From NCBI GenBank assembly GCA_015488935.1, contig WFMU01000206.1, positions 1 to 6,967 of the forward strand: a stretch of DNA of 6,967 nucleotides, in the 5' to 3' direction. The translations under genes were made by a program, and so were the position numbers. This DNA comes from Flavobacteriaceae bacterium (lineage in GTDB: Bacteria; Bacteroidota; Bacteroidia; Flavobacteriales; Flavobacteriaceae). Below are positions 1 to 6,097 of the stretch, piece after piece. Position 1 is the stretch's first letter. Each line of letters opens with the position of its first letter. The notes beneath the pieces are model-generated. The model worked only from the letters and a program-made list of their open reading frames with translations. It did not search any database and was not told where the DNA came from.

Positions 1-2312
1 GTATAGTATTACTAATCCTATTAGTATGGTATTATTTTTCCTTGCCAAAACAACTATTTAACGAGCCTACATCTACAATTATTAAAAGTGCTCAAGGTAA
101 ATTATTAGGTGCAAAAATAGCAACAGATGGGCAATGGCGATTTCCGAAATTAGATAGCGTTCCAAATAAATTTGAAAAGTGTATTGTACAATTCGAAGAT
201 GCTTATTTTTATAAACATTTTGGATTTAATCCTGTATCCATAGCCAAAGCATTCTCACAAAATTTAAAATCCAAACAAATTAAAAGAGGAGGTAGCACCC
301 TTACACAACAAGTAATACGACTATCTAGAAAAGGACAAAAAAGAACCTATTTCGAAAAATTAAAAGAAATTATTTTAGCAACACGTTTGGAATTTAGATA
401 CTCCAAAAAAGAAATTTTAACCTTATATGCCTCTAATGCACCTTTTGGTGGTAATGTAGTTGGTATTGAAGCAGCTTCATGGCGATATTTTGGAAGAAAA
501 GCAAGTGATTTATCTTGGGCAGAAACTGCAACATTAGCCGTATTACCAAATGCACCAAGTTTAATTTATCCAGGAAAAAATCAAATTCGCCTATTAAAAA
601 AACGGAATAGATTGTTAAAAAAACTATTGGAAAATAAAATAATTAACCAATTTACCTACGATTTAGCCATTTTAGAAGAATTGCCACAAAAACCATACAG
701 CTTACCACAATTAGCACCACATTTATTACAAAAAATAGATAAAGAACACCGTGGAGAATTAGTAAAAACATCGATAAAGGCAAGATTGCAACAACGAGCA
801 AACGAAATAGTAAAGAAACATTATAACGAGTTAAAACAAAACCAAATATACAATATTGCTGTATTAGTTTTAGATGTAAAAACAAGAAAGGTATTGGCTT
901 ATGTAGGAAATTCACCAACCGATAAAGCACATCAAAAAAATGTAGATGTTATTGATAAACCAAGAAGTACAGGAAGCATACTAAAACCATTTTTGTATGC
1001 TGCCATGCTAGATGCTGGAGAGATATTACCAAATACCTTAATTGTAGATGTACCAACACAAATAGCAAGTTACAATCCTGTAAATTTCAATCAGCAATAC
1101 GATGGAGCAGTACCTGCAAGTAGAGCATTGGCACGTTCGTTAAATGTACCAGCAGTACGTATGTTACAACAATTTGGATTAGATAGATTTTACCATTATT
1201 TAAAAGAATTACACTTAAAAGACATAAAATATAATGCCAATCATTACGGATTATCTTTAATACTTGGAGGTGCAGAATCTAATCTTTGGGATGTATCTAA
1301 AAGTTTTGCTTCTATGAGCTCAACGATTAATCACTACGACGATTTACAGGCAAAATACTACACAAACGAATTTGTAGAACCATCGTATATGGCAGATTTC
1401 AAAGCAGATTTTGGTAAAATAAATACCGAAAAAACACTATACGATGCAGGTTCTTTGTATTTAACTTACAAAGCATTAAAAGAAGTAAATCGACCAGAAG
1501 GCGAAGAAAATTGGGAATTTTTTGATTCTTCCAAAGAAATTGCATGGAAAACAGGAACCAGCTTTGGTTATAGAGATGCTTGGGCAGTTGGCACAACCAA
1601 AGATTACGTAGTAGGCGTGTGGGTTGGTAATGCAGATGGAGAAGGAAGACCAGGCTTGGTAGGTGTACAAGCAGCTGCACCAATATTATTTGATATTTTT
1701 GAAGAATTACCAAAAAGTAAATGGTTTACCAAACCTTTTGATGAACTAGTAAAAGTACCAGTTTGTAAAAAAAGTGGTTACCGTGCAGGTGATTATTGTA
1801 CCGAAAAAGATACCGTTTTTGTACAAAGGTCGGGATTAAAGACCAAAGCGTGTCCATACCATTTTTGGGTACATTTAGATGCAACAGAAACCTACCAAGT
1901 AAATGCAAGTTGTTATCCTTTGAGTAAAATGAAACACCAAAGTTGGTTTGTATTACCAGCATTAATGGAATATTATTACAAGCAAAAAAATCCATTGTAT
2001 AAAACCTTACCAAAATTTAAAAAATCTTGCTTAGGAGCTACACAAAAAACGATGGATTTTATTTATCCAAAAGCATTTACCAATATTTTTTTACCAAAAG
2101 ATTTTGATGGAAAAACCAATGATGTTATTTTTAGATTGGCACATAGTACACCAGAAACCAAAGTATTTTGGTATTTAGATGCTACTTTTATTGGTACCAC
2201 ACAAAACATACACGAAATGGCAATACATCCTAAAACCAATGGCAAACATACGATAACGGTTGTAGATGAATTTGGAAATGAGGCAAAACGTATTATCGAA
2301 ATAACAGAATAA
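1..2312 (+). CDS. pbpC: Penicillin-binding protein 1C (bifunctional glycosyltransferase/transpeptidase), 5'-partial
   Basis: A class A penicillin-binding protein that polymerises lipid II glycan strands and crosslinks peptides, anchored in the inner membrane with its domains in the periplasm. Numbering from the TTG at base 42: the GT51 domain has catalytic Glu52 in EDAYFYKHFG (52-61) and GGSTLTQQ (83-90). The transpeptidase has all three motifs: nucleophile Ser312 in S-I-L-K (312-315), S-L-N (366-368) and K-T-G-T (503-506). A cysteine-containing linker follows, then a terminal domain from about residue 694 resembling the PBP1C C-terminal (BiPBP_C) domain; this extra domain argues for PBP1C over PBP1A. 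The TTG is not the true start. The frame stays open to base 3 and reads IVLLILLVWYYFSLPKQ, the end of the expected N-terminal membrane anchor, so the gene begins before the window. In many Bacteroidota and proteobacteria pbpC lies beside an alpha-2-macroglobulin gene; that neighbour would be outside this window and is inference. Ends with TAA. Confidence 0.95.
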   Translation, partial: IVLLILLVWYYFSLPKQLFNEPTSTIIKSAQGKLLGAKIATDGQWRFPKLDSVPNKFEKCIVQFEDAYFYKHFGFNPVSIAKAFSQNLKSKQIKRGGSTLTQQVIRLSRKGQKRTYFEKLKEIILATRLEFRYSKKEILTLYASNAPFGGNVVGIEAASWRYFGRKASDLSWAETATLAVLPNAPSLIYPGKNQIRLLKKRNRLLKKLLENKIINQFTYDLAILEELPQKPYSLPQLAPHLLQKIDKEHRGELVKTSIKARLQQRANEIVKKHYNELKQNQIYNIAVLVLDVKTRKVLAYVGNSPTDKAHQKNVDVIDKPRSTGSILKPFLYAAMLDAGEILPNTLIVDVPTQIASYNPVNFNQQYDGAVPASRALARSLNVPAVRMLQQFGLDRFYHYLKELHLKDIKYNANHYGLSLILGGAESNLWDVSKSFASMSSTINHYDDLQAKYYTNEFVEPSYMADFKADFGKINTEKTLYDAGSLYLTYKALKEVNRPEGEENWEFFDSSKEIAWKTGTSFGYRDAWAVGTTKDYVVGVWVGNADGEGRPGLVGVQAAAPILFDIFEELPKSKWFTKPFDELVKVPVCKKSGYRAGDYCTEKDTVFVQRSGLKTKACPYHFWVHLDATETYQVNASCYPLSKMKHQSWFVLPALMEYYYKQKNPLYKTLPKFKKSCLGATQKTMDFIYPKAFTNIFLPKDFDGKTNDVIFRLAHSTPETKVFWYLDATFIGTTQNIHEMAIHPKTNGKHTITVVDEFGNEAKRIIEITE

Positions 2313-2426
2313 TAACAATTACAAATCAAATACGCTATATAAATCATTTACTCACAACTTTACTGTTTTTTGTTTGAGTTCACGATGTGTTTTGCAGTTA
2401 TATTTTTAGGTAACGATATTTCAAAA

Positions 2427-2460
2427 TATAGTGGCATTTTTAATGATAAAATGCCATATA
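2427..2460. repeat. A/T-rich stem-loop between convergent genes
   Basis: An exact inverted repeat, tggcatttt (2432-2440) and aaaatgcca (2448-2456), encloses a 7-base loop. Beyond a single bulged G at 2431, tata (2427-2430) can pair with tata (2457-2460), giving 13 pairs in all. Neither side carries the T-tract of a standard rho-independent terminator. It lies 115 bases past the pbpC stop and is the best hairpin near that end, so it may mark the pbpC transcript 3' end. On the minus strand it lies just beyond the strong terminator. The pairing is seen directly; the role is not known. Confidence 0.4.
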
Positions 2461-2462
2461 TG

Positions 2463-2500
2463 CAAAAAACAAAAAACGGTTTCTCAAGCGAGAAACCGTT
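2463..2500 (-). terminator. Rho-independent terminator of the 309-aa lipoprotein gene
   Basis: The arms aacggtttctc (2475-2485) and gagaaaccgtt (2490-2500) are perfect 11-bp complements around a 4-base loop. Read on the minus strand, the stem is followed at once by a T-tract (complement of 2463-2474: six T, G, then six T). This is a textbook intrinsic terminator starting 51 bases after the TAA of the minus-strand gene. On the plus strand the bases after the stem are not T-rich, so it should not be an efficient terminator for pbpC. Confidence 0.88.
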
Positions 2501-2551
2501 ATTGCGGTTGGCGGTTTAAACCAACCTAATCAACTAACCAAACCTTAATCT

Positions 2552-3481
2552 TTATATTTTTCTATTACTTTTTTTTGTAATGTGTGTTTTCTTTGTTTTC
2601 ATTTTTCGTTTTACTTTAAAACGCTTTCTTTCTTTTTTAGCTACTTTTGTTCCATCTTTTTTATAGATAATGTTATCTAATCCGCCAAATTTATACGTTG
2701 TATCTGAATTATTGTGATATAGACTAATAGTTCCATCATCTAAAACGGTTAATTCAAACTCTTCATTGTCGTTACCATCATAATTTAATGTTAAAATTTT
2801 TAAGTTATCGTAACCTTGTACATCAAACACTTTATAAGTACCTGTAAAATCCCATATTAAATTTGCAATATCTGTACCAACATTGTCTTGTGATGATTTA
2901 AATGCACTTACATTTTCTGGTATAAAAGCTAAATAATTTTCATTATCAAAAGCATTAGATACACCACCAACGGTTTCTATTTTTTCCCAAGCGCCGTATT
3001 CTTGTAAAAAGTATTCGATATTATCGTAAAATATTTTATCAAAATCAAAGTTATTTATTCCGTATCCTATAAGTGTATAAGTTACATTTTCGTAATGGTC
3101 TATTAGCTGTATTTTATTTCCTGATAATTGGACAACTTCTAAGTCTATATTTCCATCCAAATCGTGGTCTATTAAAACGGTATGTCCACTAGTACTATAA
3201 AAACCAATTTGGTCTCCATATCCACCACCAACATTACCTATATCTACTAAATTATTATTTGCATATATTTTTCCATTTTGGAAGGATACCGTAAATGCTA
3301 AAGATAAAAAACGAACATCTCCAGATCCTGTTGTTTGATTATAGTCAATATACCACAAATCGTTAGATTGTAATACTTCCTCTAATGATGCTTCATCTTG
3401 ATAATTATCTCCTACAACAACACACGATGTAAAAAATATTGCTGTAATTAGCATTAGGATTGTTATTTTTAGTGTTTTCAT
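2552..3481 (-). CDS. Lipoprotein with two tandem beta-rich (lipocalin-like) domains and a basic C-terminal tail
   Basis: A 309-residue envelope lipoprotein of unknown function. Residues 1-19 are a type II signal peptide (K3-5 charge, hydrophobic core, F-T-S before Cys20), so Cys20 should be lipidated. The mature part is acidic and rich in Asp, Asn, Tyr and Gly. It appears to be two copies of one fold: each begins with a Trp (W43, W165), has L-A-F about 18-19 residues later (61-63, 184-186), and ends with an ungapped similar stretch (102-140 against 230-268) closing in T-Y and Gly. An Asp-rich loop at 105-113 reads DxDxDGxxD, like a calcium loop. From about 274 the chain turns strongly basic, 19 Lys/Arg in 36 residues. 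From memory, flavobacterial proteins of this sort are sometimes labelled nicotinic acid mononucleotide adenyltransferase; that is not credible here, since there is no nucleotidylyltransferase HxGH motif and it is a lipoprotein. The ATG has an A-rich leader and no Shine-Dalgarno. It is a single-gene unit with its own promoter candidate and terminator. Confidence 0.85.
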   Translation of the reverse strand: MKTLKITILMLITAIFFTSCVVVGDNYQDEASLEEVLQSNDLWYIDYNQTTGSGDVRFLSLAFTVSFQNGKIYANNNLVDIGNVGGGYGDQIGFYSTSGHTVLIDHDLDGNIDLEVVQLSGNKIQLIDHYENVTYTLIGYGINNFDFDKIFYDNIEYFLQEYGAWEKIETVGGVSNAFDNENYLAFIPENVSAFKSSQDNVGTDIANLIWDFTGTYKVFDVQGYDNLKILTLNYDGNDNEEFELTVLDDGTISLYHNNSDTTYKFGGLDNIIYKKDGTKVAKKERKRFKVKRKMKTKKTHITKKSNRKI

Positions 3482-3529
3482 AATCTTTAACTTTAATAGT
3501 TACTGATTATTGGTATTCAAACTCCATGC

Positions 3530-3559
3530 CAAAACGATAAATTTATAAAAAATAAGCAA
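3530..3559 (-). promoter_or_regulatory. Candidate Bacteroidota-type promoter for the 309-aa lipoprotein gene
   Basis: On the minus strand, TTG (complement of 3557-3559) is followed after exactly 19 bases by TCGTTTTG (complement of 3530-3537). This is one mismatch from the Bacteroidota -7 consensus TAnnTTTG, with the usual -33/-7 spacing. Transcription would begin near 3523, leaving an A/T-rich leader of about 40 bases before the ATG. The motifs are short and the genome AT-rich, so a chance match is possible. Confidence 0.4.
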
Positions 3560-3591
3560 TACTAATCAAGGAAATTCAAGAAGACTATTGT

Positions 3592-3653
3592 AGGTAAAGT
3601 TGTTTTGGGTAAAGCTGTTTTGGGTAAAGCTGTTTTAGTAAAACAGCTCTACC
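3592..3653. repeat. Three 15-bp tandem repeats plus one inverted arm (multi-partner hairpin)
   Basis: The unit gggtaaagctgtttt occurs head to tail at 3592-3606 (two changes), 3607-3621 and 3622-3636 (both exact). After the 3-base spacer agt, an inverted arm at 3640-3653 (aaaacagctctacc) complements the unit. As minus-strand RNA, the direction of sppA and its downstream lipoprotein, that arm pairs with the nearest copy over all 14 positions, using one G-U. As plus-strand RNA the same position is an A-C mismatch. The same arm can pair equally well with the second copy and with one mismatch to the third. It begins 37 bases past the stop of the 167-aa lipoprotein gene. No T-tract follows the stem, so it is not a standard intrinsic terminator. 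A 3'-end stabilising or processing structure is a reasonable guess. Confidence 0.75.
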
Positions 3654-3690
3654 AAAAAACACAACCTATTTTCTTAAAAGCAAGGTGTAA

Positions 3691-4194
3691 TTATCTATAA
3701 AATAAATCCATTTCTTTTTTTAGATTTATTTTAAAATCTGCTTTTTTACCTTTTTGGAAGTAGGTAATTATAGCTTCGTTCTCTTTTAAATTGGGATATT
3801 TGCTTTTAACTGGCGGTATATTTCCGTATTCGTTTTGCGAATTGTTGTGTAAAATGAGTTGTCTTTCTTTTGTTGAAGTATTTATACTAACTTCTAGAGT
3901 AAAGCTGTTTTCTTTATTATTTGTTTGCAAACTAACTTTTTTATCTAGATAATACAAACTTTTAAAAGTAACCTCTTTTTTTAAATCTTTTCCTAAAATA
4001 ATAATTTTAACTCCTTTTACATCTTTTACACCACCGTACCAATTCTGATACGTTGCTTTAGTTACTATAAAAGGAGTTTTTTTATTAATAGCGTTTTTAG
4101 CATTTTCTTTTTTATCTGTTTTTGCGCTTTTACAAGCTACAAACAGCAAAATAAAAAGAAGTAAACCTAATACTATTTGGATGCTATTTTTCAC
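3691..4194 (-). CDS. Small lipoprotein of unknown function, coupled to sppA
   Basis: A 167-residue protein I do not recognise as a named family. Residues 2-20 form a lipoprotein signal peptide with a long Leu/Ile/Phe core ending V-A before Cys21, the predicted lipidated residue. A Lys- and Asn-rich linker (22-40) leads to a soluble domain (41-167) with alternating hydrophobic strands and a distinctive aromatic-glycine segment, YQNWYGGVKDVKG (49-61). The N-terminal signal and export to the envelope are clear; the activity is not. The start is GTG (complement of 4192-4194): no ATG precedes the signal peptide in frame, and GTG places the cysteine at the usual distance. It lies 5 bases after the sppA TAA, so the two are very probably cotranscribed and perhaps translationally coupled. 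The repeat array at 3592-3653 lies just downstream. A role linked to SppA is only suggested by position. Confidence 0.8.
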   Translation of the reverse strand: MKNSIQIVLGLLLFILLFVACKSAKTDKKENAKNAINKKTPFIVTKATYQNWYGGVKDVKGVKIIILGKDLKKEVTFKSLYYLDKKVSLQTNNKENSFTLEVSINTSTKERQLILHNNSQNEYGNIPPVKSKYPNLKENEAIITYFQKGKKADFKINLKKEMDLFYR

Positions 4195-4199
4195 TAATT

Positions 4200-5957
4200 T
4201 TATTTTATTTCCATCATAAAAGGTAATCTTGCTTGTATTCCTTTTAATTCAGAGAAAGCTTTAATATTTTTATAAATGGTATAATTTTCTGTTCCGATTT
4301 CATTTTTAATAATACTTTCTGTATTAACTTTCATAAATGGCATTTTAGAAAAAGCATCTTCGAAATTTTTCTTATATCGTGGATAGTTTTTCACTTTATA
4401 TTCCGATATATTTGCTTTTTCTGCAGCATAAGCAACGGCATCATCTAAAGTTCCTAATTCATCTACCAAACCTATTTCTTTGGCTTGTTTACCAGTCCAC
4501 ACTCTACCTTGAGCAATTTCATTTACTTGCTCTTTGGTCATTTTTCTACCATTTGCAACACGTTCTAAAAATGTTTCGTAGAAATCTTCGATACCTTCTT
4601 CGGTTACTTTATAAAACTGTTCTGTCATTGGTTCAAATACACTGTAACCTAAAGATTGCTTGTTTGTGGTTACTTGCTCTGCATTTACACCAATTCTATC
4701 GGCAAATTTGCTAAAATTTGGAATTATTCCGAATACACCTATAGAGCCTGTTACTGTTGTAGGTTCTGCAAATATTTTATCGGAATTACATGCAATATAA
4801 TATCCTCCAGAAGCGGCATAATTTCCCATAGAAACAACTAGTGGTTTTTCTTTTTTAGTCAATTCTAGCTCTCTCCATATCATATCTGATGCTAATCCAC
4901 TTCCTCCAGGTGAATTTATTCGTAAAACAATTGCTTTTACTTTTTTGTCTTTTACTGCTTTGCGCAATGCTTTAATTATTTTTTCTTGTCCAATATACGT
5001 TTCGTCACCTTCGCCATATTTTATTTCTCCTTGTGCATAGACTACAGCTATTCTATCTTTTGCGGTTGATTTTACACGTCCTTTTCCAGACTTAATATAA
5101 TCTGCAATGCTTACAGTATTTAGTTTTTTATCTTCTTTTATATTTAGTGCATTTTTTAGCAAACTTTCATATTCGTCTAAGTAAATACTTTTATTTACCA
5201 AGTTATTTTTTACTGCAAGTTTTGCATTTCTTCCTAGTAAATTATCTGCTATTGTATCTATTTCTGCAACTGTTTTGTTTCTACTTGCTGCGATATCATC
5301 TTTATATTCGCTCCAAATAGATTGCAATAATTCGGTCATTTGCTCTCTATTGGCATCGCTAATTTTATTTGCGATAAATGGTTCTACAGCACTTTTGTAT
5401 TTTCCATGTCTAATTACTTCCATTTTCATACCATATTTGTCTTCAAAATCTTTAAAGAATAACAATTCTGCTCCTAAGCCTTTTAAATCTACACCACCAA
5501 CTGGATTTACATAAATAGAATCGGCAACCGAACTTAAGTAGTAGTTTTTTTGACTATAATATTCTGCATACGCAGTTATAAACTTACCAGACTCTTTAAA
5601 TTCTAATAGTTTATCTCTTATGGCTTGTGTTTGTGCCATTCCTGCATTTATACCTAATGTTTTTATGCTTATTCCTTTAATTTTGTCGTCTGTTTTAGCA
5701 TTTTCTATTGCTGTTAGTATTTTGTGCAGACTCATTACTTTTGATTTTTCATCCAAAAATTCTGCAAATGGACTTGCAACGCTATAATCATCCATTATTT
5801 TATTTTCCAAATTTAATTCTAGTACAGAATTGCCTTTTACAATTGCTTTATCTTTTTTAGAAAATGCCGAGCCAATTGCTGCAAATACCATAAAAAGGAT
5901 AAAAATTGCAATAAATACACCTAATATTGTTGCTAATAAGTTTCTTAAAAATTTCAT
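4200..5957 (-). CDS. sppA: Signal peptide peptidase SppA, 67K type
   Basis: A membrane-bound serine protease (family S49) that degrades signal peptides left in the membrane after secretion. At 585 residues it matches the long, two-domain bacterial form rather than the short Bacillus form. Residues 5-30 are one hydrophobic membrane anchor. The N-terminal domain contains Y-K-S-A-V-E-P-F (187-194), whose Lys188 corresponds to the general-base lysine (Lys209 in E. coli). The C-terminal domain has R-I-N-S-P-G-G-S (346-353) and A-A-S-G-G-Y-Y (381-387), with nucleophile Ser383 (Ser409 in E. coli). The Ser–Lys separation, 195 residues, is close to the 200 of E. coli. All catalytic parts are present, so it should be active. 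The ATG follows an A/T-rich leader without Shine-Dalgarno, typical of the phylum. It is the first gene of a unit with the small lipoprotein 5 bases downstream, and is divergent from the folK fusion. Confidence 0.95.
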   Translation of the reverse strand: MKFLRNLLATILGVFIAIFILFMVFAAIGSAFSKKDKAIVKGNSVLELNLENKIMDDYSVASPFAEFLDEKSKVMSLHKILTAIENAKTDDKIKGISIKTLGINAGMAQTQAIRDKLLEFKESGKFITAYAEYYSQKNYYLSSVADSIYVNPVGGVDLKGLGAELLFFKDFEDKYGMKMEVIRHGKYKSAVEPFIANKISDANREQMTELLQSIWSEYKDDIAASRNKTVAEIDTIADNLLGRNAKLAVKNNLVNKSIYLDEYESLLKNALNIKEDKKLNTVSIADYIKSGKGRVKSTAKDRIAVVYAQGEIKYGEGDETYIGQEKIIKALRKAVKDKKVKAIVLRINSPGGSGLASDMIWRELELTKKEKPLVVSMGNYAASGGYYIACNSDKIFAEPTTVTGSIGVFGIIPNFSKFADRIGVNAEQVTTNKQSLGYSVFEPMTEQFYKVTEEGIEDFYETFLERVANGRKMTKEQVNEIAQGRVWTGKQAKEIGLVDELGTLDDAVAYAAEKANISEYKVKNYPRYKKNFEDAFSKMPFMKVNTESIIKNEIGTENYTIYKNIKAFSELKGIQARLPFMMEIK

Positions 5958-6048
5958 TTATTTTATATTTTATTTATTTTTCTAATCTGACGTTATGTAT
6001 CTCAAAACGTTACATCTTTTATAGTAAAAATGTTTATAACTAGCACTG

Positions 6049-6056
6049 CAAAGATA
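6049..6056 (-). promoter_or_regulatory. Candidate -7 element for sppA
   Basis: The minus strand reads TATCTTTG, an exact match to the Bacteroidota -7 consensus TAnnTTTG. It would start transcription near 6042 and leave a leader of about 85 bases before the sppA ATG. No TTG stands at the expected -33 position, where the strand is A-rich instead, so this is a half-supported promoter. It is the only exact -7 match I found in the sppA–folK gap. Confidence 0.35.
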
Positions 6057-6097
6057 TGTTTTTTGTTTTTGTTTTTAGTTTCTTTGTATTCGCAAAT

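Noticed and set aside
652..930. Minus-strand open frame inside pbpC (and similar ones at 1399-1713, 1726-2013, 2063-2347)
   Set aside because: Leu/Phe-rich antisense shadows of a clear PBP1C coding region, with no recognisable domain or leader.
2506..2526. Inverted repeat ggttgg/ccaacc next to the terminator
   Set aside because: Only 6 pairs around a 9-base loop, without a T-tract; too weak to call separately.
3594..3638. Repeated peptide V-K-L-F-W encoded by the 15-bp repeats on the plus strand
   Set aside because: It is preceded at once by a stop (tag, 3591-3593), ends in tag, and has no start codon; the five-codon period follows from the 15-bp unit.
3592..3653. CRISPR-like array
   Set aside because: Copies are directly abutting without spacers, there are only three, and no cas genes are nearby.
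3623..3653. Rho-independent terminator for the sppA–lipoprotein transcript
   Set aside because: In the minus-strand reading the stem is followed by caaaacagc, not a T-tract; the T run lies before the stem.
4379..5514. Plus-strand open frames inside sppA
   Set aside because: Antisense to a fully conserved SppA; composition is that of a shadow frame.
6056..6097. Upstream in-frame ATG adding 14 hydrophobic residues to FolK, resembling a membrane segment
   Set aside because: HPPK is cytoplasmic and starts shortly before the LGSN motif. The prefix comes from a T-rich tract and gives only Phe, Val, Ser, Ala and Asn.
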